From: Nibrella saemangeumensis
GTDB lineage: Bacteria; Bacteroidota; Bacteroidia; Cytophagales; Spirosomataceae
DNA: 64,000 bases
Direction of reading: 5' to 3'
NCBI RefSeq assembly: GCF_039541915.1
Contig: NZ_BAABHD010000002.1
Coordinates: 62,001 to 126,000 of the forward strand
Below the pieces are notes generated by a model, which made no database searches, was not told the origin of the DNA, and saw only the letters and a list, made by a program, of their open reading frames with translations. Positions 1 to 8,993 of this stretch are shown here, in pieces. A program made the translations under genes and the position numbers. The first letter of the stretch is position 1, and every line of letters begins with the position of its first letter.

Positions 1-1575
1 TGGAAGTGGTACGAACTACCCGAACGGCTCGACCCACGCTACCGCGACTACGCCCGTGCCAATGCCTCTATCGGTATCAACGGCACCGTGGTGAACAATG
101 TCAATGCCAGTCCCCGCTTTATGACCGGTGAATACCTAAAGAAGGTAGCCGCGCTGGCCAACGTCTTCCGACCCTACGGCATCAAAGTATATCTGTCAGT
201 ATACTTTCCCGCTCCGCGCACGGTGGGTGGCTTGAAGACCGCTGATCCGCTTGACCCGCAGGTGCGGAAATGGTGGGCTGATAAAGTAAAGGAAATTTAC
301 AGCGTCATTCCCGACTTTGGCGGCTTTCTGGTCAAAGCCAATTCGGAAGGAGAACCCGGTCCGCAGGATTATGGCCGCAGCCATGCCGATGGAGCCAACA
401 TGCTGGCCGAAGCGCTGGCACCGTATGATGGCGTTGTGATGTGGCGGGCGTTCGTTTACAAGGCGGACCCGAAAGGCGACCGCTTCAAAGCCGCCTACGA
501 GGAGTTTAAGCCTTACGATGGACAGTTTAACAAAAAGGTGCTGGTGCAGGTAAAGAATGGTCCGATCGACTTTCAGGTTCGTGAGCCCTTCCACCCCATG
601 TTTGGGGCCATGCCTCAGACGCCCCTGATGATGGAGTTTCAGCTCACGCAGGAATACCTGGGCTTCGCAACCCACATGGTCTACGAAGCACCTTTATTCA
701 AAGAGACGCTGGAATCAGACACTTATGCCAAAGGCAAAGGCTCTACGGTGGCGAAAGTAGTTGATGGCAGTCTGCACGGGTACCCGATTACAGGTATGGC
801 AGGGGTAGCCAATACCGGTTCCGACCGCAACTGGACCGGGCATACTATGGGTCAGGCGAATTGGTATGCTTTCGGTCGATTGGCGTGGGACCATAGCCTA
901 ACCTCGGAAGCCATTGCTGACGAATGGGTAAAAATGACCCTCACCCGTGACCCGCAGGCGGTAAAGACCATTACCGGCCTGATGCTCCGCTCGCGGGAGA
1001 TTTACGCTAACTACACCAACCCGCTGGGGGTTCATCACATCATGGGTTATGGTATACACTACGGCCCCGAACCCTGGCTGGACAAAGCGCCCCGTCCAGA
1101 CTGGCGGCATACCTACTACCACCGCGCCGACTCCGTAGGAATTGGTTTTGACCGGACGGCAACAGGCAGTAATGCCTTGAGTTTATATACGCCGGAAGTA
1201 CAAAAACAATGGGGTACTATGGAAGCGTGCCCGCTGCCCTATCTGCTATGGTTCCATCATGTACCCTGGACCAAACGACTAAGTACCGGACGTACGCTCT
1301 GGGACGAATTTACCACCCGCTACTACACCGGTGCCGATTCGGTACGATGGATGCAACAGCAGTGGGCACAGGTAAAACCAGCCGTTGACCCGGAGATTTT
1401 TAATGACGTAGCCGGCCGGCTGGCGGTGCAGCAAAAAGAAGCCATCTGGTGGCGCGATGCCTGCGTGCTGTATTTCCAGCAGTTTGCCCGTCGGCCTATT
1501 CCTGCCCCGTTCAAAAAACCGGAACGGACGCTGGAGGAGGTAAAGCGACTGGTCGATATTTACCAGATGCGGTAA
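1..1575 (+). CDS. Alpha-glucuronidase, GH67 (3' part, start lies outside window)
   Basis: This enzyme removes 4-O-methyl-glucuronic acid (or glucuronic acid) side chains from xylo-oligosaccharides in glucuronoxylan breakdown. The reading frame is open from base 1, and the stretch before the first GTG (base 88) already reads as GH67 core (RDYARANASIGING), so the gene is cut by the window edge and does not start at 88. Visible motifs are KANSEGEPGP near 334-363, whose Glu fits the general acid of GH67, then FDRTATGSN and MEACPLPYLLWFHHVPW, which carry the Asp and Glu that act as base in the family. The C-terminal GH67 helical domain follows and the end looks complete. A hairpin terminator follows at 1585-1606. 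Family assignment is secure. The rest of a xylan locus may lie to the left of the window. Confidence 0.95.
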   Translation, partial: WKWYELPERLDPRYRDYARANASIGINGTVVNNVNASPRFMTGEYLKKVAALANVFRPYGIKVYLSVYFPAPRTVGGLKTADPLDPQVRKWWADKVKEIYSVIPDFGGFLVKANSEGEPGPQDYGRSHADGANMLAEALAPYDGVVMWRAFVYKADPKGDRFKAAYEEFKPYDGQFNKKVLVQVKNGPIDFQVREPFHPMFGAMPQTPLMMEFQLTQEYLGFATHMVYEAPLFKETLESDTYAKGKGSTVAKVVDGSLHGYPITGMAGVANTGSDRNWTGHTMGQANWYAFGRLAWDHSLTSEAIADEWVKMTLTRDPQAVKTITGLMLRSREIYANYTNPLGVHHIMGYGIHYGPEPWLDKAPRPDWRHTYYHRADSVGIGFDRTATGSNALSLYTPEVQKQWGTMEACPLPYLLWFHHVPWTKRLSTGRTLWDEFTTRYYTGADSVRWMQQQWAQVKPAVDPEIFNDVAGRLAVQQKEAIWWRDACVLYFQQFARRPIPAPFKKPERTLEEVKRLVDIYQMR

Positions 1576-1584
1576 TGGAATAAA

Positions 1585-1606
1585 GAAGGGGCCAGGCGGC
1601 CCCTTC
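1585..1606. terminator. Hairpin between convergent genes
   Basis: A perfect 9-bp stem (GAAGGGGCC/GGCCCCTTC) with a 4-nt loop lies between the GH67 stop and the stop of the opposing small secreted protein gene, followed by a T-rich stretch on the plus strand. It could end transcription from both sides. Confidence 0.7.
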
Positions 1607-1617
1607 ATGCGCTTTAT

Positions 1618-2019
1618 TTATTTCATGGTGATCATGCGCTGCGGGAGGGCCTCCTGCACGCCAGGTGTGGATAGTCGGAACGAGCGTTCGGTACTTTCAA
1701 CTCCGTCACTAATCCGGAAGGTATAGTAGCCGTCTTTAATCTGGCTGAGGTCAAAGCGCTGGTGGAATGCTTTTGTTTTCTTGGACACTACACCGGAGTA
1801 TACAATCTGCCGCTTGTCGTCCAGCATTTCTACCTGAAGCCGGCGATCCGTGTTATTTTTCTCTACACTCATCCATACTTTAGAGGCATCGGCGGCCGGG
1901 TACATGGCTACCGCAAACGATTTTTTGTCCGGATCACCGCCCTGACCTACTGCCAGCGACGACACAAATACCAAAGCTCCTATCAGAATTTTTGCAGCGG
2001 GTTGAACGAACGTTTTCAT
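1618..2019 (-). CDS. Small secreted protein of unknown function
   Basis: 133 residues with an N-terminal signal peptide (positively charged start, hydrophobic core to about residue 25, likely cut after VGQG or nearby). The mature part of about 108 residues is predicted all-beta, with a pattern such as LDDKRQIVYSG...FDLSQIKDGYYTFRISDG. This resembles the small beta-sandwich seen in type IX sorting domains and DUF3244-like proteins, but here it stands alone with no large passenger in front of it. I do not recognise a named family with certainty. It lies 163 bp downstream of the second MFS gene on the same strand and may have its own promoter. Role unknown; an extracytoplasmic location is likely. 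Confidence 0.7.
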   Translation of the reverse strand: MKTFVQPAAKILIGALVFVSSLAVGQGGDPDKKSFAVAMYPAADASKVWMSVEKNNTDRRLQVEMLDDKRQIVYSGVVSKKTKAFHQRFDLSQIKDGYYTFRISDGVESTERSFRLSTPGVQEALPQRMITMK

Positions 2020-2182
2020 GGTGTTGCAGATGTTAAAAGGTGATTGTGTTGTGTTTTACATTCACCCTAAAGATGCAATCCCGAACCCGTGTGTGATGGA
2101 ATTAGGAGCAGCGGCTGAAAAAAAGGATGAGTGGCTATCGGCCCAAAAACAGCTTACCACTCAGTAAAAAGCCAGAAATTTC

Positions 2183-3427
2183 TCAGCTTTCGGTATACTC
2201 CAGATCTTTACCGAACGTTTCGTCTAGTTTGGCCAGCGACCAGAAACCGATCACAAAACAGACCAGTCCTACAATGGCTCCGGCCCCGATAACGCCCACC
2301 AGTGGCTTCAGCATCTGAAAAGCAGGAATGGTAAGTAGCGTGGTCGCCCGGACGTTATTAGCAACCGATGTGGTGGCTGTGGCCCGCAGGTTGGTTCCAA
2401 AGTTTTCGGCGGTCACCGTCAGAAACAGGGCGATATAGCCGATAGCGAAGCCCATACCGGTGCAGGCGGCATAAAACAGGCTGGCCGCCCGGATGCCGGT
2501 AAACAGATAAATACCCACAAATACGGCTGTCAGTCCCATCATCAGACCAATGGCTCGTTTGCGCGATCGCATCCACTGACTCAACGGTCCACTGAGCAAA
2601 TCGCCCACAACCATGCCAATGTAGGTAAACATTACGCACCGACCCGGCTGAATAGGCTCCGGAATGCCCAGCGCCTGACCAAACTCATTGCCGAACGTAG
2701 CCAGAATACCGATGACAAAATACGTTGGCACGGCCATGCCCATGCAGTACAAATAAGTCAGTAAACGCCTGCGCCGGGAAAACAGTAACCGAAGACTACC
2801 CCGCCCGACGGCTTTCTCCTTCATTTGCAGGTACATCCCTGACTCAAATACACTTACCCGCAGCAGCAGCAGGATCAGGCCCAATCCCCCGCCAACTAAA
2901 TACGTAGTACGCCAGTCGAACAGGGTAACGGTGAAGTACGCGACCACGGCACCCATCAGGCCTACCCCGGCGATAATAGACGAGCCATAACCACGCAGTT
3001 CCTTCGGCAGAATTTCACTGACCAGGGTAATACCTGCGCCCAGCTCGCCGGCCAGACCCAGGCCGGCAACAAACCGCAGCAACGCATAAACCTGCGGGTC
3101 CTGCACAAAACTACAGGCGATATTGGCCAGCGAGTAGGTAACAATGGACCCAAATAACACCGAAAGCCGCCCTCGTTTATCACCCAATACGCCCCATAGT
3201 ACCCCACCAATGAGCAGACCGGCCTGCTGCCAGTTGTAGATTCGTCCGCCGATGAGGGAAATTTCGGCCTCGGAGAGGTTTAAGTCCTTCAGGCTGGGTA
3301 CCCGGACGATGTTGAACAGCAACAGATCATACACATCCACGAAATAGCCCAGAGCGGCTACCACCACGGGCAACGAAAACAGCGAGCGGTACGAAACAGA
3401 TGAATGCCGGAGAGTATTCGATTGCAT
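2183..3427 (-). CDS. MFS transporter (sugar/organic acid porter type), copy 2
   Basis: 414-residue inner-membrane transporter with about 12 hydrophobic segments. The MFS motif A signature GVLWGVLGDKRGR lies between helices 2 and 3, and the acidic GYFVDVYDLLLF in helix 1 and RFVAGLGLAGELGAG in helix 4 are typical of the metabolite:H+ symporter group. It is strikingly similar along its whole length to the gene 46 bp upstream (3474-4742), so the two are tandem paralogues, probably in one transcript. Substrate cannot be read from sequence. The neighbouring GH67 gene makes a uronic acid or oligosaccharide plausible, but that is inference. Confidence 0.9.
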   Translation of the reverse strand: MQSNTLRHSSVSYRSLFSLPVVVAALGYFVDVYDLLLFNIVRVPSLKDLNLSEAEISLIGGRIYNWQQAGLLIGGVLWGVLGDKRGRLSVLFGSIVTYSLANIACSFVQDPQVYALLRFVAGLGLAGELGAGITLVSEILPKELRGYGSSIIAGVGLMGAVVAYFTVTLFDWRTTYLVGGGLGLILLLLRVSVFESGMYLQMKEKAVGRGSLRLLFSRRRRLLTYLYCMGMAVPTYFVIGILATFGNEFGQALGIPEPIQPGRCVMFTYIGMVVGDLLSGPLSQWMRSRKRAIGLMMGLTAVFVGIYLFTGIRAASLFYAACTGMGFAIGYIALFLTVTAENFGTNLRATATTSVANNVRATTLLTIPAFQMLKPLVGVIGAGAIVGLVCFVIGFWSLAKLDETFGKDLEYTES

Positions 3428-3473
3428 AAGGCAGCTTGCTTAAGGGTAAGAGCGGCTATTCGTTGGAATCAGA

Positions 3474-4742
3474 TTATTCTTCCAGGTAATTCAGATCCTT
3501 GCCGTGGGTTTCGGGAATAGTCAGGATGGAGTAGAAGCCGATGGCAAAGCTGATCAGACCCACCACCGCGCCGGCATTTATGACATCGAGCGATGGCTTC
3601 AGGCTGATGTACAGAAAATTCATGAATATAACGGTACCACGCACCATATTGGGCACCGTAGTAGCAGCGGTGGCCCGTAGATTAGTGCCAAACTGCTCGG
3701 CCCCGATGGTGACAAACATAGCCCAGTAGCCAATACCAACACCCAAACCCACGCAGAGCATATAGAGCGTAGTGGCACTTTTCTCGCCGGTATACAGGTA
3801 AATCAGGCTAAATACCAGCGTAATCAGCATCAGCAGCGACACAGCCTTTTTCCGGGATTTCATGGCCTGACTGATAAAACCACTCGCCAGATCACCAATG
3901 GCTAGGCCTACGTAACACCACATAATAGCCAAACCAGGTCTGATCGGCTCCGCAACACCCAGCGCTTTGCCAAACTCGTTGCTGAACGTCGCCAGAATGG
4001 CAATAACAAACCAGGTAGGCAGGCCAATACCAATGCATTTCATGTATTTGGAGAACCGGGTGCGGTTGGTGAAGAACGCAAAGAAATTGCCCTTCTGGAC
4101 GTGCTTCTGGCCGGCTACGTCTTTGTACATTCCTGACTCAAAAACCCCGATACGCAGCAGCAGCAACCCAAAACCCATGACTCCACCGATAATAAATGAC
4201 CACTGCCAGCTAAATAACTCCACGGTAAAGTAAGCCACTACGGCCCCCAGCAAACCGATACCTGCCACCAGTGATGTGCCGATAGCCCGCAATTCTTTCG
4301 GCAGTACCTCCGATACCAGCGTGATACCCGCCCCCAACTCACCTGCCAACCCGATACCGGCAATAAACCGCATGGCTGCGTAATAGGTAATGGGATCCAT
4401 AAAGGTGATCTGATCAACAAAGCCACAGGCAATATTGGCAATGGAATACGTGATGATGCTGCCGAACAGCACCGATAACCGCCCCCGTTTATCACCCAGT
4501 ACGCCCCAGAGGATGCCGCCGAGGAGCAGACCACCCATCTGCCAGTTCAGAATCATGGCGCCAACGCGTGACACTTGCTCCTCGTTTAAGCCTAATTCCT
4601 TTAAGCTGGGAATGCGCACAATACCAAACAGGAGCAAATCGTAGATGTCGACAAAATACCCAAGGGCGGCTACAATAACGGGCAGACTAAAAAGAGCCTG
4701 GGTAGAAGATTTCGGCTTAGGCGTAAGCGTTGACGTTGACAT
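3474..4742 (-). CDS. MFS transporter (sugar/organic acid porter type), copy 1
   Basis: About 422 residues and 12 predicted membrane helices, with MFS motif A (GILWGVLGDKRGR) and the ELGAGITLVSEVLPKELR stretch in helix 4-5 shared with the downstream paralogue. I chose the ATG at 4742 (MSTSTLTPK); a TTG 12 codons upstream is in frame but adds a hydrophobic stub unlike the paralogue. The N-terminus carries a short Ser/Thr/Pro/Lys-rich cytoplasmic tail. It is the first gene of the pair and likely co-transcribed with it. Both copies keep the charged residues of helix 1 and motif A, so both look functional. Substrate unknown. Confidence 0.9.
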   Translation of the reverse strand: MSTSTLTPKPKSSTQALFSLPVIVAALGYFVDIYDLLLFGIVRIPSLKELGLNEEQVSRVGAMILNWQMGGLLLGGILWGVLGDKRGRLSVLFGSIITYSIANIACGFVDQITFMDPITYYAAMRFIAGIGLAGELGAGITLVSEVLPKELRAIGTSLVAGIGLLGAVVAYFTVELFSWQWSFIIGGVMGFGLLLLRIGVFESGMYKDVAGQKHVQKGNFFAFFTNRTRFSKYMKCIGIGLPTWFVIAILATFSNEFGKALGVAEPIRPGLAIMWCYVGLAIGDLASGFISQAMKSRKKAVSLLMLITLVFSLIYLYTGEKSATTLYMLCVGLGVGIGYWAMFVTIGAEQFGTNLRATAATTVPNMVRGTVIFMNFLYISLKPSLDVINAGAVVGLISFAIGFYSILTIPETHGKDLNYLEE

Positions 4743-4815
4743 AAAAAATCCAGAAGCGTAGAAAAGGAAATTCTGCAAGTATACGAAGTAGCCGTATAAT
4801 TACGAAGTGGGCTAC

Positions 4816-5799
4816 TCAGTCTGCCGTCTTTTCTGTATCTCCTGTTCCAGAAGTGGGTTCAACTGGTTCACCATTTATGGGATCATTGGCAGTAGTCGTT
4901 GTCGCTTCGGTAAGTACCGGCCCGGCATACACGACAGGTGGCGGTGGCACCAGCCGGTCAAACACCTGCCAGGCAACGCCCAGCGTAACTACTTTCAGGC
5001 CGATGCGCCCGAAAATAAACAGCTGCTGAATCAGGAAAACCAGCACTATGGCGGTCCAGCTGCTCATTCCTATCGCCCCTTCGAAAGCCAGGTAGACCGC
5101 AAACCAGCCGGTGCTGATCAGCAGCAGGAGCCAGTACAAGCCCCACGTTCGCCTACCGTGCCGAATCACCAACAAACTGGCCCGTGCGAATGCCCGTAGC
5201 GCATTCGGCTCATCCCGACGCATCATATCTACTTTGGCGTAGTCGCCGATGCACAACACCAGCGTTGCCATCAGTACAAAAGCCAGAAAGCAGCTGAAGC
5301 CAATCCAGAATAGCTCACGCTCCGACAAGGTATCACTGAAGGCCATTACCAGCAGCGTACCCGTCAGCAACCAGATAAATGCCAGTAGCGCCACCGTTAG
5401 TGCAACCAGCGCGAATAAGGCCAGGTACCGACGAAAGTAGTGACTACACGCCTGCCAGAACGCGCCCATGCTAACATACCGGTTTGGCTCGGCAAATCGC
5501 ATTAGGATGCCACCGGTAAAAAATAGGCTCAGGAATAAGTAGACCACACTTACCCAACGACCAACCGATAGCAGCGGGCTGATTGCCTTACCATGCACAT
5601 GCATGAAATCCGTAAATACGGTATAGTCAAACCCATCCAGCAAAGCGTCAAAAGCAAGCGAGCGGCCGGTTTCTGCCCGTAACGTATTATAAAAAGGCAA
5701 AGCCACCAATAGACCTAAAACCAGCGACACCAGGTAGATCACCAGCAGCATCCGGCCGGAACGCCTGGTTATAAGAAAGGATTGCATCAGAAAGGACAT
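4816..5799 (-). CDS. Six-helix membrane protein of unknown function
   Basis: 327 residues. Six hydrophobic segments can be seen: about residues 17-37, 82-102, 128-158, 168-190, 218-238 and 244-264. The C-terminal tail of about 50 residues is rich in Pro, Thr and Glu and probably cytoplasmic. The layout is that of DUF4013-like or glycerophosphoryl-diester-associated membrane proteins, but I do not recognise a specific family. It starts 12 bp after the stop of the M1 metallopeptidase gene, so the two are very probably one operon, and it may act with or localise that peptidase. No catalytic motif is visible. Confidence 0.75.
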   Translation of the reverse strand: MSFLMQSFLITRRSGRMLLVIYLVSLVLGLLVALPFYNTLRAETGRSLAFDALLDGFDYTVFTDFMHVHGKAISPLLSVGRWVSVVYLFLSLFFTGGILMRFAEPNRYVSMGAFWQACSHYFRRYLALFALVALTVALLAFIWLLTGTLLVMAFSDTLSERELFWIGFSCFLAFVLMATLVLCIGDYAKVDMMRRDEPNALRAFARASLLVIRHGRRTWGLYWLLLLISTGWFAVYLAFEGAIGMSSWTAIVLVFLIQQLFIFGRIGLKVVTLGVAWQVFDRLVPPPPVVYAGPVLTEATTTTANDPINGEPVEPTSGTGDTEKTAD

Positions 5800-5811
5800 A
5801 TCCGGAATGAT

Positions 5812-7740
5812 TTACGCCAGCCAAGCCAGCCATTGCATGACGTTTTGAACCCAGAACAGCAACTTTGCCGTGTATTTGGCCACCGGCGCGGCTGAGGCCC
5901 GGACGGCATAGCTATTATTATTCAAGTTTGTATCAATATACAGCTTCCGGTCAGGGTCAACCTTTGCCCAGTCGGCCCTGGCAGGCTGGGTCAGCATAAA
6001 CGTCCGGTAACGGGCCTTGCCATCCCATTGTAACCGCTGTTCGCTACCGTCGTCGAAATGCACCTGCACTTCCACCGGCATCCGGGCATCGCCCCGGCGG
6101 TAGACAGTTATGGTTGATCGGTAGTTGGCTCCCTGTTTGCTGTTCCGGACAGCCTTTAGTTCATAATCGCATACCTGATCGCCGTAGAGGATTTGCTCGA
6201 AAAACCAGTTCATATCCGGCCCGTAGCGGTAACTCAGCCGTCGGGGTACGATCTCGTTGACGATCGCGATGAAGTCTTTCGCGGCCGGGTGCTTAAACTT
6301 CCAGCGGTTGAAGTACGTTCGCATTACCTCGTCCATGAGCGGCCGGCCCAGCAGGCCCTCCAGCGTTTTCATCCAGGTAGCGGTTTTGTTGTAGGTAAGC
6401 ACGCCGTAATAGCCTTCCGGCAACTGCCAGGTATTCCCAAAAGACGGGCCGATAGCCGGGTTATCCAGATGGACGTAGGCATCCCGCGACATTTCGAAGT
6501 CACCCATACGCAGCCCCAGCCAATTGACGACCGAGGATTTACGCCCGTAGGTTTCATCCATGATCCGGCCTTCGTAATACTGGTTGAATCCCTCGTCGAG
6601 CCAGGCTTCTTCAAACTCATTACTGGCCAGCAACTGCATGAAATACTGATGACCAAACTCATGAACGGTAACCATCTCGGCAAAACGTATCCCCTGCGGC
6701 AACCCCCAGGTAGTGCCGGCCGTAATAAACGTCGGGTATTCCATACCGGCCGCACCAGAGGCATGCAGGGGCGGGTCTACAATGGTCAGCGTCGAATAGG
6801 GGTAGCGACCCAGGTGTTTGTCAAAATAAGCCAGAGCCGCTTTGGCGGCATCCAGATGGCGTTGCGCCTGATAGCGGTGTTCGGGCTGTAACAGCAGTTC
6901 TATCTTAACATGACGCCACTTATCCTCCACTACCTCAAAATGCGGAGAGGCCGTCCAGGCGAAATCAACCACATCTTCGGCCCGAAACCGAATGGTCTTG
7001 GTGCCGTTCCGGTTCGCCGTTTCGCCCTGCATCTGACCGGTGGCACTTACCCAGTATTCTCTGGGTGCGGTAATGTTCACATCATACACGCCAAAATCGG
7101 CGTAAAACTCCGAATTGGCGTGAAACTGGTGCGTATTCCATTGTCCCTGCATTGCATAGCGGGTGCCGGCCGGCTCGTAAACGCCAATTTTGGGGAACCA
7201 CTGCCCGACCAGAAAAAAGTCGCGGCTGTAGCCGGTACGGGCAAAGATCTGAGGCAGTTTGGCCCGAAAAGCAATGTCAAGCGTGATGGTTTCCCCTGGC
7301 CCGACAGGTTTGCTCAACGGTACCCGGATCACCGTCTGGTCGTCGGCGTTATTGTCGTCGGGCTGGAAGAATTGAATTTTTGGGGTGAGGTTCTCACCAT
7401 TGCGGACCCGCATAGACAGTACGTCAATAAAGCCATACGCTTCCTTGTTGCCAGCATCAATGTATTCACCCCGCAGTTGCCCACCCGACTCACGCATGAA
7501 CGAGGACTGCTGATTTTTGAAGGCGTTCAGGTAGAGGTGAAACTGAAGCTCCCGTATGACATCCGCCGACGGATTCCGCCAGACTAGTGTTTCGCGGCCC
7601 GTCAGCCGTTTGGTCGCCGGGTTCAATTCCACCTGAATCTGGTAATTGGCAATGCGTGGACTCAGGGATTGAGCTACTACCGGAGTTTGGCCCCAAACAG
7701 GTAACATGGTCACAATCAGGAACCATCTTAGTCGTTTCAT
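5812..7740 (-). CDS. M1 family zinc metallopeptidase (aminopeptidase N-like), exported
   Basis: 642-residue gluzincin. A signal peptide (about residues 1-23, ending VVAQ) sends it out of the cytoplasm. An N-terminal beta domain is followed by the catalytic domain with the zinc site HEFGH at residues 360-364 and the third ligand E383 in WLDEGF, the standard HExxH-18-E spacing. The exact GxMEN motif is replaced by AAGMEYP, common in bacterial M1 relatives that trim peptides. The last 20 or so residues are strongly hydrophobic (LLFWVQNVMQWLAWLA), which is unusual and may be a C-terminal membrane anchor or a contact with the membrane protein encoded 12 bp downstream. Peptidase function is secure; substrate is not known. 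Confidence 0.92.
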   Translation of the reverse strand: MKRLRWFLIVTMLPVWGQTPVVAQSLSPRIANYQIQVELNPATKRLTGRETLVWRNPSADVIRELQFHLYLNAFKNQQSSFMRESGGQLRGEYIDAGNKEAYGFIDVLSMRVRNGENLTPKIQFFQPDDNNADDQTVIRVPLSKPVGPGETITLDIAFRAKLPQIFARTGYSRDFFLVGQWFPKIGVYEPAGTRYAMQGQWNTHQFHANSEFYADFGVYDVNITAPREYWVSATGQMQGETANRNGTKTIRFRAEDVVDFAWTASPHFEVVEDKWRHVKIELLLQPEHRYQAQRHLDAAKAALAYFDKHLGRYPYSTLTIVDPPLHASGAAGMEYPTFITAGTTWGLPQGIRFAEMVTVHEFGHQYFMQLLASNEFEEAWLDEGFNQYYEGRIMDETYGRKSSVVNWLGLRMGDFEMSRDAYVHLDNPAIGPSFGNTWQLPEGYYGVLTYNKTATWMKTLEGLLGRPLMDEVMRTYFNRWKFKHPAAKDFIAIVNEIVPRRLSYRYGPDMNWFFEQILYGDQVCDYELKAVRNSKQGANYRSTITVYRRGDARMPVEVQVHFDDGSEQRLQWDGKARYRTFMLTQPARADWAKVDPDRKLYIDTNLNNNSYAVRASAAPVAKYTAKLLFWVQNVMQWLAWLA

Positions 7741-7908
7741 TAACTTAATAGATAAGAAATAACGGCAAGTAAACTACATTTTTCTGGGTTTGCTGCCGAA
7801 TAATAAAGTACCTGATGAATAAAGCAATAAGCGTTTTAATTTATCTACCTTATCGACATTATTTCAGTAAAGTACTTCATTCTATTTTTATTAAATCTAT
7901 GTCCCATT

Positions 7909-8904
7909 ATGTATTATAAAGCTATTCTTAAATCGCTATCTGTCGTTTTGCTGACTCTGGTCTTCGAAAATTGCCAGCAACCCATCGACAACCTCAGGCC
8001 TGATGCTGAAGCCGCTAAAACGGAGGCCTCTGCCAAAAAGCCGGTTAAAACCGCTCAGGTGGTTGGCCCGTACACGGTGACCTTCATCAGTATGGTTCAG
8101 CCTGTAGGAACGACCAATAGTGTCTTCACCTATACGGTTCAGCGGACCGGGCCGGCTCAGGGTAATGGGTTAAGCCACATTATCTTCAGTCTGGGAGAGT
8201 GCCTTAACTCGTCTAATGTTATAGCCGCTACCATTGATGGTAATTCGTTCTCCAATCTGGCTTTCTCGGAGGGCAAAGGTACCGGGTGTAACCCAACGGG
8301 TAGTATCCTGAAGTTTGATAACCTGGCCGACAATATTTCGAATGGTCAGGTGCATACCTTTACGTTTACGGTTAACAAGATCGTCGGTGTGGCCGATGGC
8401 TCCATTTTTACGAAAGCCGGCAGAAATTGTTATAGTGGTACCCTTTCGACACCGGCTTGTGTAACGACCTACGAACTTGGCGGTCGTATGGAAATCCGGT
8501 ACTGTACGCAGTATCCGACAGGTAGCGGTATACCAGGTTCCTATGGTATTCACATAGAAGGGATTCCTGTGCTGCTAAAGCAGAACGGTCAAACCATCAT
8601 GACGACGCAGACCGATTGTAACGGCTATTTCAAGTTCACCGGTATTCCGGCAGGTAGTAGCTATTTTGTTGTTGTTGAAAGTACGCCTGCCAGATCGTTC
8701 AAATACATTCACGTCATGGTTGATCCAATGACCATCCCGAGCGCGTATTACGACACACATAAGAACAATGTCGACTTCTGGCTCGATGACTTTATGCCGG
8801 GCGAGTGTGGTGACCCTGCCAATGCTGACAACCCGATTCCGGAAGTCAACAGCGGTTTTATACGCCTTGACCCGTTTGTAGGTTCGGGCATCTGCGGTTT
8901 GTAA
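7909..8904 (+). CDS. Secreted or lipid-anchored beta-rich protein of unknown function
   Basis: 331 residues. The N-terminus has a hydrophobic stretch followed by Cys22 (VFENCQQ), which suggests a lipoprotein, but Glu and Asn before the Cys are poor lipobox residues. Residues about 45-195 form a beta-rich domain with pairs of Cys (LSHIIFSLGECL, LKFDNLADN, FTFTVNK, CYSGTLSTPAC). Residues about 200-285 look like a prealbumin-like/CNA-B or SdrD-B module (GIPVLLKQNGQTIMTTQTD then GYFKFTGIPAGSSYFVVV). The domain set suggests a cell-surface adhesin or anchor protein. It stands alone between divergent and convergent neighbours and is followed by a strong hairpin terminator. No specific function can be given. 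Confidence 0.75.
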   Translation: MYYKAILKSLSVVLLTLVFENCQQPIDNLRPDAEAAKTEASAKKPVKTAQVVGPYTVTFISMVQPVGTTNSVFTYTVQRTGPAQGNGLSHIIFSLGECLNSSNVIAATIDGNSFSNLAFSEGKGTGCNPTGSILKFDNLADNISNGQVHTFTFTVNKIVGVADGSIFTKAGRNCYSGTLSTPACVTTYELGGRMEIRYCTQYPTGSGIPGSYGIHIEGIPVLLKQNGQTIMTTQTDCNGYFKFTGIPAGSSYFVVVESTPARSFKYIHVMVDPMTIPSAYYDTHKNNVDFWLDDFMPGECGDPANADNPIPEVNSGFIRLDPFVGSGICGL

Positions 8905-8914
8905 CGGACTATTT

Positions 8915-8956
8915 CATACAAAAAAGGCCACCGGGACTGGTGGCTTTTTTTGTATG
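8915..8956. terminator. Strong bidirectional intrinsic terminator
   Basis: An 18-bp stem (CATACAAAAAAGGCCACC pairing with GGTGGC, seven T and GTATG, one G-U pair) and a 6-nt loop sit between two convergent genes. The A-run and T-run flanking the GC core make it work as a terminator on both strands. Confidence 0.9.
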
Positions 8957-8993
8957 ATAAATTTTTAATCCAGTACCAGCTCGCGGTAGCCTT

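Noticed and set aside
6193..6891. 232-codon plus-strand open frame opposite the M1 peptidase
   Set aside because: It overlaps the zinc-site region of the peptidase on the other strand and shows no domain or signal peptide.
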